Shown here piece by piece: positions 15,809 to 23,881 of a stretch of DNA of 64,000 nt. This DNA comes from Cesiribacter sp. SM1 (GTDB taxonomy: Bacteria; Bacteroidota; Bacteroidia; Cytophagales; Cyclobacteriaceae). The position numbers were made by a program, and so were the translations under genes. Position 1 is the stretch's first letter. Every line of letters starts with the position of its first letter. The notes beneath the pieces were generated by a model. It was not told the origin of the DNA and searched no databases. It saw only the letters and a program-made list of their open reading frames with translations. The stretch is from contig NZ_JAHXBU010000094.1 of NCBI RefSeq assembly GCF_020178975.1, positions 310,001 to 374,000 of the forward strand. Reading direction: 5' to 3'.

Positions 15809-17908
15809 TTAGCTGATACGGCTCCAGTTAACTCTTTCACGCGTCTGCGCCTCTACCTGGCGACGCACATTGCTGTTTTGCGACCCGCTAAGGTCGGGGT
15901 CTGCCTCCAGCAAATCATTTGCAGCCTGGCGGGAGAGCTTCATAATCTCGCCATCCTTGCCCAGGTCGGCTATGGTCATGTCCATGAGCCCGCTCTGCTG
16001 AGTGCCGGTAATATCTCCGGGGCCTCTTAACTTCAGGTCTATATCGGCAATTTCGAAGCCATCATTGGTGCGCACCATTGTGTCGATACGGATTCGTGCT
16101 TCTTTGCTCAGTTTTACGTCTGTCATCAGAATGCAGTAGCTCTGATCTGCGCCACGCCCTACACGCCCGCGTAACTGGTGCAGCTGTGCAAGCCCAAAAC
16201 GCTCGGCATTTTCTATTACCATTACCGAGGCATTGGGTACGTTTACCCCTACTTCTATTACAGTAGTAGCTACCATTAGCTGCGTTTCCTTTTTGATGAA
16301 GCGCTGCATCTCAAATTCTTTTTCCTCGGGCTTCTGGCGGCCATGCACAATACTTACCTGGTACTGCGGCGGCGGAAAAGCCCTGGAGACACTCTCAAAG
16401 CCATCCATCAGGTCTTTTAAATCCAGCTTCTCCGATTCTTCAATCAGCGGGTATACCACATACACCTGCCGGCCCTGGGCTATCTGCTCTTTCATAAAGC
16501 CAAACATGCGCAGCCGGTGGCTATCGTAGCGATGCACCGTTTTGATGGGCTTACGCCCTGCCGGCAGCTCGTCTATCACAGACACATCCAGGTCGCCATA
16601 GAGGGTCATGGCCAGTGTACGGGGTATGGGCGTGGCTGTCATCACCAGCACATGCGGCGGAAACTCCCGGTTTTTTTGCCACAGGCGTGCCCGCTGTGCT
16701 ACGCCAAAGCGGTGCTGCTCATCTATTACAGCCATGCCCAGGTTCCGGAACTGCACAGGATCTTCCAGCAGCGCATGGGTACCCACCAGTATGTGCAGCT
16801 GGCCTGCCTCCAGCGCCTCATGAATTTGCCTGCGCATTTTAGTTTTGGTAGAGCCGGTAAGCAGCGAAATATTGAGCCCCATTTTTTTGGCAAAGGGCTG
16901 CAGGCCCTGGTAGTGCTGAGTGGCCAGAATTTCGGTAGGAGCCATGAGGGCTGCCTGGGCACCACTGCCAATGGCCAGCAACATAGTAATAAAGGCTACA
17001 ATGGTTTTACCGCTGCCAACATCGCCCTGCAGCAGGCGGTTCATTTGTTTACCGCTGCGTACATCGGCATAAATCTCTTTAATTACCCGCTTTTGCGCTC
17101 CGGTAAGCTCAAAGGGTAGCTGCTCGTTGTAGAAGCGTGTGAGCAGGCCCGGATCACTAAATACCTGGCCTTTATATTTAGCAGTTCTGGTAACTTTTAG
17201 TTTTAACAGCCGCAGCTGTATGTAAAACAGCTCCTCGAACTTAAGGCGGTAGCGCGCCCTTTGCAGCCGGTCATGATCTACCGGAAAATGGATCTGCTGC
17301 ATGGCATCCAGCTTACCAATCAGGCTGTAGAGGCTTAAAAAGTCGGGTGGAAGGGTTTCGTTGATATGCTCCTTTGCCAGTGCCAGCAGGTGCTCCTGTA
17401 TTTTGCTGATGCCCTTGCTATCCAGCCCCCGCACCTTTAGCTTTTCGGTAGAGTGGTACACCGGCTGCAGGTAGCCTGTTTTGTCGCTCTGGGCATTTAA
17501 TGGTTCTATCTCGGGGTGTGCAATGCTAAACTTACCTCCAAAGCGGCTGGGGCTGCCAAACACCACATACTGCACACCAGGCTTTAGCTGCTTTGCCACC
17601 CATTTCTGTGCCTGAAACCACACCAGCTCCATTTCCCCGCTGCCATCGTAAAAGTGAGCTACCAGGCGTTTCTTATGTCCCTCTCCCACTGTTTCCATAG
17701 AGCGGATAACGCCTTTGATCTGCACATGGGGCATTGTCTCATCCAGCTCCGAGATGCGGTAAAAGCGGGTGCGGTCTTCGTAACGGAAAGGGTAATGCTG
17801 GATCAGGTCGCTATAGGTAAACAGGTTAAGCTCCTTTTTAAGGAGCTCAGACTTCTGCGGACCTATTCCCTTCAGGTATTCTATGGGTGTGCTAAAGAAA
17901 CCTGCCAT
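15809..17908 (-). CDS. recG: ATP-dependent DNA helicase RecG
   Basis: This 699-residue branch-migrating helicase reverses stalled forks and processes recombination intermediates. An N-terminal wedge/OB domain (about 60-150) precedes the helicase core, with Walker A GDVGSGKT (295-302), the DExH box DEQH (396-399), TATPIPRTLAM (motif III region), and the C-terminal motifs VATTVIEVGVNVPNA and QLRGRVGRG. Full length for the family. It shares a convergent junction with the small membrane-protein gene. No operon partner is obvious; gldD lies 220 bases upstream on the same strand. Confidence 0.96.
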   Translation of the reverse strand: MAGFFSTPIEYLKGIGPQKSELLKKELNLFTYSDLIQHYPFRYEDRTRFYRISELDETMPHVQIKGVIRSMETVGEGHKKRLVAHFYDGSGEMELVWFQAQKWVAKQLKPGVQYVVFGSPSRFGGKFSIAHPEIEPLNAQSDKTGYLQPVYHSTEKLKVRGLDSKGISKIQEHLLALAKEHINETLPPDFLSLYSLIGKLDAMQQIHFPVDHDRLQRARYRLKFEELFYIQLRLLKLKVTRTAKYKGQVFSDPGLLTRFYNEQLPFELTGAQKRVIKEIYADVRSGKQMNRLLQGDVGSGKTIVAFITMLLAIGSGAQAALMAPTEILATQHYQGLQPFAKKMGLNISLLTGSTKTKMRRQIHEALEAGQLHILVGTHALLEDPVQFRNLGMAVIDEQHRFGVAQRARLWQKNREFPPHVLVMTATPIPRTLAMTLYGDLDVSVIDELPAGRKPIKTVHRYDSHRLRMFGFMKEQIAQGRQVYVVYPLIEESEKLDLKDLMDGFESVSRAFPPPQYQVSIVHGRQKPEEKEFEMQRFIKKETQLMVATTVIEVGVNVPNASVMVIENAERFGLAQLHQLRGRVGRGADQSYCILMTDVKLSKEARIRIDTMVRTNDGFEIADIDLKLRGPGDITGTQQSGLMDMTIADLGKDGEIMKLSRQAANDLLEADPDLSGSQNSNVRRQVEAQTRERVNWSRIS

Positions 17909-17924
17909 GTTTTAGTTGTGAGTA

Positions 17925-18148
17925 GGTGAGGGAGTGAGGATTGGCCGCTCCTTTGGAGAATCTGAAGCACATGGAATAGATACTGCAACGATTTCACATT
18001 GATCACCACTCATTGACCATTGAAGAAAGTTTGTAATATTACAAATTCATAAATTTCTACAAAAATAGCCCACCCCTACTGTGACTGTTTAACAAAGTAT
18101 TACAGCAAGAATTACGAAACGATCAACTCACTCCCTCACTCCCTCACC
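17925..18148. repeat. 15-bp inverted repeat spanning the recG-gldD gap
   Basis: GGTGAGGGAGTGAGG at 17925-17939 is the exact reverse complement of 18134-18148. The right arm overlaps the last codons of gldD; the left arm lies just upstream of recG. The 194 bases between the arms hold no gene. Both arms belong to larger GTGAG-rich stretches, so this may be low-complexity sequence rather than a mobile element. Confidence 0.6.
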
Positions 18149-18742
18149 ACTTACGTCCCTTTCCCACTCCAGGGTGTTGAGCATGTGAATGATATCCTGT
18201 TTTACATATTCTATCACTGGCTCCAGCGAATCGTTTTGGGTGGCAGTACGGAAGTAGAGGGCACCCCGTAAAAAGTGCCTGGTAGAGTCGGTAATAAAGA
18301 ACTGGAACTGGCTGGGCACCTCTCCGCTTAATTCTTCTACCACGGCGGTTTTGCCACTTGGTGTCTTTAGCACTGTTTCTTCTATGGCAGAGGCCTTTAT
18401 CTGGTGCTTGGAGGTAAGCTTATAGGCATCGCGCAGGTGCTCCTTTAGCTTTTGCTCCGAACCATCCAGCGGCTTATAGGTAAGCTGTACGTTGGCATCC
18501 AGTTGCGGATAGTAGAGGTTAATCCAGTAGCGCTCGGCAATCCAGCTGGAGTCAGGCTTAATGCGGGCATGGCTGGAGTAATCGAAGTCGTAAGGAAAAG
18601 TATCGGGCAGGGAAGTATAACTGTGCTCCGGCAGGTTAATGCGGTTGTATGCCCTTGGTTTGGGTACATAGTCTGTACTGCCGCCACAAGCGGTAAATAA
18701 AGCAGAGGCTAGCAGACTAAACAGAAATATTCGAAATATCAT
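18128..18742 (-). CDS. gldD: gliding motility lipoprotein GldD
   Basis: This 204-residue lipoprotein begins with a type II signal peptide (lipobox FTAC, Cys19). It then shows the GldD hallmark [15 protein letters not shown] and a conserved body ([30 protein letters not shown]). GldD is one of the proteins required for Bacteroidota gliding and associated with the type IX secretion machinery; its exact role is unclear. The order mutY-ssb-gldE-gldD is the conserved arrangement in gliding bacteria. The C-terminal codons coincide with one arm of a 15-bp inverted repeat. A separate TAnnTTTG box lies 49 bases upstream. Confidence 0.93.
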   Translation of the reverse strand: MIFRIFLFSLLASALFTACGGSTDYVPKPRAYNRINLPEHSYTSLPDTFPYDFDYSSHARIKPDSSWIAERYWINLYYPQLDANVQLTYKPLDGSEQKLKEHLRDAYKLTSKHQIKASAIEETVLKTPSGKTAVVEELSGEVPSQFQFFITDSTRHFLRGALYFRTATQNDSLEPVIEYVKQDIIHMLNTLEWERDVSGEGVRE

Positions 18743-18790
18743 GATGATCAGTGAATAATAGAAACAAGCCTTAGTTTAACCCGGGCTTTA

Positions 18791-18798
18791 CAAATTTA
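18791..18798 (-). promoter_or_regulatory. TAnnTTTG box upstream of gldD
   Basis: The minus strand reads TAAATTTG, an exact -7 match, about 50 bases before the gldD start codon. gldD may therefore have its own promoter in addition to read-through from gldE. No matching -33 element was found. Confidence 0.4.
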
Positions 18799-18948
18799 TT
18801 GCTCCTGCAGTTATAATCCGCCAGATAAAGTCAGAAATACAGCATCAGGGCGTTGCTCTACACACCTGCTTACGCAGCCATATAATACGGCGGGCAACTG
18901 TACAGGAGCATAGCTGGCAAGCACCGGGAGCCGTGCAATGGAAAAGAC

Positions 18949-19056
18949 CTACAGGCCCGACTGGGCGAGGTTCTTACCAATATAATAGCCGGCCACGAAC
19001 ATAAGAATGCCAGCAACCACCAACCAGATAACGACCTTTTTAGGTATTCTATTCAT
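18949..19056 (-). CDS. 35-residue single-helix membrane peptide between gldE and gldD
   Basis: A short frame encodes a 35-residue peptide: MNRIPKK, a hydrophobic helix of about 17 residues (VVIWLVVAGILMFVAGYY), and a short tail IGKNLAQSGL. The basic N-terminus followed by a clean membrane helix fits a real single-pass protein with the N-terminus inside. It lies on the same strand as gldE (43 bases downstream of its stop) and gldD (about 205 bases ahead), so it could be part of this operon. No family is recognised. Coding status is moderately supported by its composition only. Confidence 0.45.
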   Translation of the reverse strand: MNRIPKKVVIWLVVAGILMFVAGYYIGKNLAQSGL

Positions 19057-19098
19057 TTATATAAGAAATGCTGCTTACTGCTCCGGATTAGTACCCTA

Positions 19099-20601
19099 TT
19101 ATGAAGAAGCTCTCACTCCCCTTGCAGGCTTAACTTCTGTAGCTACAGGCTTAATAAGCACCCGCACACGTTTAATGCGTTTCATGTCTACTGATACAAC
19201 AGTAAAAACAAAACGGTCAAAATGGATTTTTTCGCCGGCACGGGGCAGCTTGTTGTTGATCTCCAGCAGGAGGCCACCCAGTGATTCACTCTCGCCCTTC
19301 ACCGGCTCAAAAACAGTAGAATCAACAGCTACGATCTTTGCAAAATCATTTAGGGAAGTTTTGCCTTCGAACACATAAGTGGTTTCATCCAGCTTATTGT
19401 AGGCAATATCTTCTTCGTCAAACTCATCATTGATCTCCCCTACTATTTCTTCAATAATATCCTCCAGCGTAATAAGTCCTGAGGTACCCCCGTATTCATC
19501 TACCACTACGGCCATGTGTATGCGCTTCTCCTGAAAATCCTTCAGCAGCGAATCTATCTTTTTAGTTTCGGGAATATAAAACACCGGGCGCAGCAGGTCC
19601 TGCCATCTGAAATGTTCATTTTCCTGCAGGTAGGGCAGCAGGTCTTTTACATAGAGCAGCCCCTTGAGGGTATCTACTGTTTCTTCGTACACCGGCACGC
19701 GCGAGTAGCCCGATTTATTTACCTTATCCATGAGCTCATGAAAATCATACTCATAATCGAAGGCAGTTATATCGAGGCGGGAGCGCATTACCTGTTTTAC
19801 CGTAAGGGTTCCGAAGTTTACAATCCCTTTCAGAATTCCTTTTTCCTCCTCGGTAGTACCCTGGCTTGTGGTAATATCCAGGGCCAGGTTAAGATGATCT
19901 ACGGTTATCTGGTAGTTTTTACGGACGATGCGTTTCTCCAGGATGTTGCTGAACCTGATCAGGAACCAGCTTAGAGGCCTGAAGAAAGTCTCGGCACCGC
20001 TCAGAAAGCCCGACATGCGGCGGGCAAAATTTATGTTATTGCTGGTAGCATATACCTTGGGCACCACCTCTCCAAAGAACACAATCAATATTGTTACCAG
20101 AAAGGTAAGCACCGTAACCACCAGTCCTTCGGTAGTACGGCCACCCACAACCCGCCAGGTAACAAAAGTAGAAAGGGTTACAATGGCAATGTTGGTAAAG
20201 TTGTTAAGGATAAGAATGGTGGCCAGCAGGCTCCGGGGCTTTTCCAGTAACTTCAGTACTTTCTTATCAGCTGCAGCACTGCTTCTGTTGCACTCGGCCA
20301 CATCGGCACTGTCAAAAGAAAAAAATGCTACCTCAGAACCCGATATAAGGGCAGAAAGCAAGAGCAGGCACACCAGGGCTATGCCGCTAATGATATAAAA
20401 GAACCAGTCGGAAGGCGATACAGAAATTTGCAGGGAGATTTGCAGCAGCGAATTGGGCAGCAGAAAGGGCAAACCAGCCCATAAGCCTACCTGCCCGAAG
20501 CCGGAAGAACCGTGATCGGCTATGTTACCAAAACTTTTTCCCGAAGGAGGTTCTCCCGGCTCCGACCGGTAGGGATCATCTAAAGAATTATCCAAAATCA
20601 A
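19099..20601 (-). CDS. gldE: gliding motility-associated protein GldE (CNNM/CBS/CorC_HlyC)
   Basis: This 500-residue membrane protein related to CorC/HlyC and CNNM transporters starts with about 60 polar residues. A DUF21/CNNM membrane domain with several helices follows (about 65-230, including ALISGSEVAFFSFD), then paired CBS domains (about 250-375, with GYSRVPVYEETVDTLKGLLY and HMAVVVDEYGGTSGLITLED), and a C-terminal CorC_HlyC domain (about 400-485). GldE supports GldD function in gliding bacteria; family members may handle divalent cations. It starts 21 bases after ssb, so it is co-transcribed with mutY-ssb. Confidence 0.93.
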   Translation of the reverse strand: MILDNSLDDPYRSEPGEPPSGKSFGNIADHGSSGFGQVGLWAGLPFLLPNSLLQISLQISVSPSDWFFYIISGIALVCLLLLSALISGSEVAFFSFDSADVAECNRSSAAADKKVLKLLEKPRSLLATILILNNFTNIAIVTLSTFVTWRVVGGRTTEGLVVTVLTFLVTILIVFFGEVVPKVYATSNNINFARRMSGFLSGAETFFRPLSWFLIRFSNILEKRIVRKNYQITVDHLNLALDITTSQGTTEEEKGILKGIVNFGTLTVKQVMRSRLDITAFDYEYDFHELMDKVNKSGYSRVPVYEETVDTLKGLLYVKDLLPYLQENEHFRWQDLLRPVFYIPETKKIDSLLKDFQEKRIHMAVVVDEYGGTSGLITLEDIIEEIVGEINDEFDEEDIAYNKLDETTYVFEGKTSLNDFAKIVAVDSTVFEPVKGESESLGGLLLEINNKLPRAGEKIHFDRFVFTVVSVDMKRIKRVRVLIKPVATEVKPARGVRASS

Positions 20602-20622
20602 ATATTTCGTTCAACCATCATT

Positions 20623-21105
20623 TTAAAATGGCAAATCGTCTTCATCGCCACCGCTGTTGCTAAAACTGGTTGGCTGGGGCTGTGAAGCTGTTTGCCCGGC
20701 AGGTTTCTGATATCCTCCGCTGTTATCGGCACCACCCTGGGCACTGCCATAATCGCCGCCGCTGCCTTCGGACCGGCTGCCGCCCAGCATTGTCAGGTTC
20801 TGGCCCATGATCTCGGTAATATACCGGGTCTGGTTGTCCTTATCCTGATAACTGCGTGTTCGGATGCGGCCTTCTACAAACACTGAGTTACCTTTTTTAA
20901 GATAGCGCTCAATGGTATCGGCAATAGGGCCCCAGAAAACAATATTATGCCACTCGGTTTGTTCCTGCCGGTTACCATCGCGGTCTTTGTATGTTTCTGT
21001 AGTTGCAAGCGGAAAATTAGCAACCTTACGACCACTTTCCATGGCACGTACTTCAGGGTCTTTACCCAAATTGCCAATCAAAATAACTTTGTTTACTCCA
21101 GCCAT
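20623..21105 (-). CDS. ssb: single-stranded DNA-binding protein
   Basis: This 160-residue SSB has an N-terminal OB fold (MAGVNKVILIGNLGKDPEVR through about residue 110), a Gly/Ser/Gln-rich disordered linker, and the conserved acidic tip DEDDLPF that recruits repair and replication proteins. It acts as a tetramer coating single-stranded DNA. Gene order mutY-ssb-gldE-gldD places it in a conserved Bacteroidota operon; the gap to gldE is 21 bases. Confidence 0.97.
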   Translation of the reverse strand: MAGVNKVILIGNLGKDPEVRAMESGRKVANFPLATTETYKDRDGNRQEQTEWHNIVFWGPIADTIERYLKKGNSVFVEGRIRTRSYQDKDNQTRYITEIMGQNLTMLGGSRSEGSGGDYGSAQGGADNSGGYQKPAGQTASQPQPTSFSNSGGDEDDLPF

Positions 21106-21169
21106 AAAAATTAATCTTAAAAGAAAGTTTACACCTTTCGGCTTTTACGTAGATATTTATACAATATAC

Positions 21170-22267
21170 TTAAAATCGTACATCTTTCAAATAGTTTTGA
21201 ATTAGCACCGGTTTTGGGATCTGCTCTGCCTCAGATGGCGAAAACCATACAAATTCAGGGGGGAAAACCAGTTTCCGAAGCTGTTTCTCTGCAAGCTTAA
21301 ACAGGAAGAAGCGAACATGCAAGCGCTGATGTGTTAGCTGATGGCTGTAAGCTGGCGAGGCCTCATACATGGGCTGCAGCCGGAGCAGCTCCTGCAGCAG
21401 CGGGTCTTCCTCCAGGGCTTCCGGTTCCTCATGTAGCGTTAATGCTGACTCCAGCAGGTAAAAGTCGTACAGACCCTGCCATATGTCTCCGGCCGGCCGG
21501 GCGCGCATCAGCATTTTACCATCTGCAGATACAATTACCAGGTAATGGAAGTAACGGAAACGAACAGCAGCTTTTTTACTTTTTACCGGCAGCACATGCT
21601 GCTGGCTGTGGGCAAAGGCCCAGCACTGCTGCTGCAGGGGGCAGTAGAGGCACAGCGGTTTTAAGGGAGTGCAATGCAGCGCACCAAACTCCATAATAGC
21701 CTGGTTAAAGGTGTCGGGCTGCTGCCGGTCAATAAGTTGTTCACCTATGTTGAAGAATACCTTAAAAGCACCGGGGCTGGCAATGTCAGTGGTTTCGCCA
21801 TAAAGCCTGGCAAGCACCCTGTATACGTTACCATCTACCACCGGAACAGCTTTTTGGAACGCAAAAGAAGCAATTGCTGCTGCAGTATATTTACCAATTC
21901 CAGGTAATTTTTGCAGCACTTCGTAAGATTGTGGAAAGATTCCACTATGCTGCTCCACCACCTGCCGGGCACAGGCATGGAGGTTACGCGCCCTTCTGTA
22001 GTAGCCCAGCCCCTGCCATAGCCTGAGCACCTCCTGCTCGGGTGCGGCAGCAAGCGCCTGCACGCTGGGGTAAGCCTCGATAAAGCGCTGATAATAAGGC
22101 AGTCCCTGCTGCACGCGGGTCTGTTGCAGAATGATTTCCGAGAGCCAGATCCGGTATGGATCCCTGCTCTGCCGCCAGGGTAAATCGCGGTGGTTACGCA
22201 GGTACCAGTCAATTAGTTTAGCGGCAACCAAGTGACTGTTTTTTATTGGGTTATCTTGCTTATACAA
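21170..22267 (-). CDS. mutY: A/G-specific adenine glycosylase MutY
   Basis: This 365-residue base-excision repair enzyme removes adenine opposite 8-oxoguanine. It has catalytic Glu44 in LSEIILQQTRV, the helix-hairpin-helix LPGIGKY (121-127), catalytic Asp145 in VVDGNV, the 4Fe-4S cluster cysteines 199/206/209/215 (C-x6-C-x2-C-x5-C), and a C-terminal NUDIX-like 8-oxoG recognition domain from about 230. The longest frame begins with TTG at 22267, but that codon lies inside a perfect TAACTTTG box (22265-22272). If that box is the promoter, translation must start later, for example at the TTG at 22231. Confidence 0.95.
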   Translation of the reverse strand: MYKQDNPIKNSHLVAAKLIDWYLRNHRDLPWRQSRDPYRIWLSEIILQQTRVQQGLPYYQRFIEAYPSVQALAAAPEQEVLRLWQGLGYYRRARNLHACARQVVEQHSGIFPQSYEVLQKLPGIGKYTAAAIASFAFQKAVPVVDGNVYRVLARLYGETTDIASPGAFKVFFNIGEQLIDRQQPDTFNQAIMEFGALHCTPLKPLCLYCPLQQQCWAFAHSQQHVLPVKSKKAAVRFRYFHYLVIVSADGKMLMRARPAGDIWQGLYDFYLLESALTLHEEPEALEEDPLLQELLRLQPMYEASPAYSHQLTHQRLHVRFFLFKLAEKQLRKLVFPPEFVWFSPSEAEQIPKPVLIQNYLKDVRF

Positions 22268-22335
22268 AGTTATTACTCCTTAGGGCGCTGTAATATTTTT
22301 TCTAAACCTATGTTTTTATATTGGGAAGCGCCTTA

Positions 22336-22343
22336 TAGATTTG
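22336..22343 (+). promoter_or_regulatory. TAnnTTTG -7 box of the HU gene
   Basis: TAGATTTG matches the Bacteroidota -7 consensus and stands about 53 bases before the GTG start of the HU gene. A T-rich stretch lies upstream; no canonical -33 TTTG is at the ideal distance. Confidence 0.5.
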
Positions 22344-22395
22344 TGGACGTTTTTGAGAAACGGCAAGTTCGTTAAAACCTTTAAATACTAAAACT

Positions 22396-22728
22396 GTGAC
22401 GAAAGCTGAAATTATTGCAGAAATTGCTGAGCAGACCGGTATCGACAAAGCCGACGTAACAACCACTGTAGAAGCATTCTTTGATGTGGTGAAGGAGTCG
22501 ATGGCCAGCGGCCATAACATCTATGTACGTGGGTTTGGCAGCTTTGTCAACAAGAAGAGAGCTCGCAAGATTGCGCGCAACATCTCTCAGAATACCGCTA
22601 TGGTAATTGATGAGCACTTTGTACCCAGCTTTAAACCTTCCAAAGTCTTCATCGACAAGGTAAAAAGCAGCGATAAAGTGAAGGAGTTCAATGACGAAAT
22701 GAAACTAACCGAAGAAGTAGACGGTTAA
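22396..22728 (+). CDS. HU family DNA-binding protein
   Basis: This 110-residue histone-like protein starts at GTG (22396). Reading on gives TKAEIIAEIAEQTGIDKADV (helical dimer base), then the GFGSFVNKKRARKIARN beta-arm region, with the arm ending at about 75 and SFKPSK near 81-86. A 15-20-residue charged C-terminal tail goes beyond the usual 90-residue HU. It bends and compacts DNA as a dimer. It is divergent from mutY and heads a plus-strand run with the TPR protein, the 29-residue COX24-like gene and, beyond a terminator, RNase G. Confidence 0.92.
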   Translation: MTKAEIIAEIAEQTGIDKADVTTTVEAFFDVVKESMASGHNIYVRGFGSFVNKKRARKIARNISQNTAMVIDEHFVPSFKPSKVFIDKVKSSDKVKEFNDEMKLTEEVDG

Positions 22729-22758
22729 TCTCATTAAGAGCAAAGAACAAAATAAGTA

Positions 22759-23646
22759 ATGACGGGAAAACAATGGGCCGGCATGGCAGTAGCAGGGGTA
22801 TTAGCAGTAAGCATATACCTCCTGCCGCAAACGGTAGTAAATGGCGATAGCGATAAGCTGGCTGCTTCCAGCCCTGTGCCCGCATCTGACTTAGCTACAG
22901 CTGAAACTCCTGCGGTAGAGGAACATAGCGAAGATGATGGCCATGACCACAGTGCCGATGGCCACCTACACAGCGGGCAGCGACAGGAGCTGCCCCTTGC
23001 CGTGCGTGAAAAGCTACAATCTCTGAAAGAAAGCGCCTCAAAGACAGCAGATAAAGAAAAATTTGCTATATTTGCCGACTCATTAGCCGCCAACTGGTCT
23101 AAATGGGCCTGGCACGACAGTGCCGCCCATTGGGCAGAGCAGGCGGTTACAGCCGTTCCTACCACTGAACGCCGGTATATTGCAGGCAGCCAGTGGTACG
23201 AAGCGTTTCAACTGGCTCCTGATGTTGCGCAGCAGCGTTTATATGGCGAGCGCGCAGCCAACCACCTTAAAAAGGTGCTGGAACAGGACCCAACGAGATC
23301 TGACGCCCAGGTACGGCTGGCACTTACTTATGTGGTAACAGAAAACCCTATGCAGGGTATTACATTACTACGGCAGGTGCTTGAGCGTGAACCAAATAAC
23401 ACAGAAGCGCTTTTTCATATGGGTGTGCTTTCTTTCCAAAGCAGCCAGTATGACAAAGCAGTTCAGCGTTTTGAGCAGCTGTTAAAATTAGCGTCTGACC
23501 ACAAGGAAGGGCATTTTTACCTGGCACTGAGTTATATAGAGCTGGGGCAGAATGCAAAGGCACGGGAGCACCTGCTGGCTGTGCAGAAATTGGAGACAGA
23601 CCCTGAAGTAAAGGCCGCTGTAGACAGTTATTTGGGCCGACTTTAA
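22759..23646 (+). CDS. membrane-anchored tetratricopeptide repeat protein
   Basis: This 295-residue protein has one N-terminal membrane anchor or uncleaved signal (about 7-23) and a polar linker with a His/Asp patch GHDHSADGHLHSG (about 61-73) that could bind metal. TPR-like helices run from about 95 to the end, best seen at 190-285 (PNNTEALFHMGVLSFQSSQY and KEGHFYLALSYIELGQNAKA). It probably scaffolds proteins on the periplasmic side. It follows HU by 30 bases. A position near HU and rng seems common in Cytophagales, but I recall no assigned function. Confidence 0.82.
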   Translation: MTGKQWAGMAVAGVLAVSIYLLPQTVVNGDSDKLAASSPVPASDLATAETPAVEEHSEDDGHDHSADGHLHSGQRQELPLAVREKLQSLKESASKTADKEKFAIFADSLAANWSKWAWHDSAAHWAEQAVTAVPTTERRYIAGSQWYEAFQLAPDVAQQRLYGERAANHLKKVLEQDPTRSDAQVRLALTYVVTENPMQGITLLRQVLEREPNNTEALFHMGVLSFQSSQYDKAVQRFEQLLKLASDHKEGHFYLALSYIELGQNAKAREHLLAVQKLETDPEVKAAVDSYLGRL

Positions 23647-23688
23647 AGCAAATTTTATTAATTATCGTTCAAACTAAAAAAAACGGAT

Positions 23689-23778
23689 ATGCCTTGCGGT
23701 AAAAAGAGAAAGAGACATAAGATTGCGACCCACAAGCGCAAGAAAAGACTTAGAAAGAATCGCCACAAGAAGAAGTAA
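23689..23778 (+). CDS. 29-residue basic protein, AURKAIP1/COX24 domain type
   Basis: The frame encodes a 29-residue peptide: MPCGKKRKRHKIATHKRKKR followed by LRKNRHKKK. About three fifths of its residues are Lys, Arg or His. It matches the short Bacteroidota proteins related to the C-terminal domain of mitochondrial COX24/AURKAIP1 (mS38), a small-subunit ribosomal protein. Its likely place is therefore on the ribosome. A C-rich hairpin with a T tract follows within 45 bases. It is easily missed because of its length. Confidence 0.85.
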   Translation: MPCGKKRKRHKIATHKRKKRLRKNRHKKK

Positions 23779-23820
23779 GGCGCTTCTTGAAAGGGCGTAA
23801 CTAACGAGCTACTCTCTTCT

Positions 23821-23858
23821 CACCTCTTGCATGGGTATGCGAGAGGTGTACTTTTTTT
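23821..23858 (+). terminator. terminator between the COX24-like gene and rng
   Basis: A 12-bp stem (23821-23832 with 23837-23848, one G-T pair, loop GGGT) is followed by a seven-T tract (23852-23858). RNase G starts only 24 bases later, so its promoter must overlap this hairpin or lie upstream of it. Confidence 0.75.
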
Positions 23859-23881
23859 GTTTAACTTAATATACGATAACC

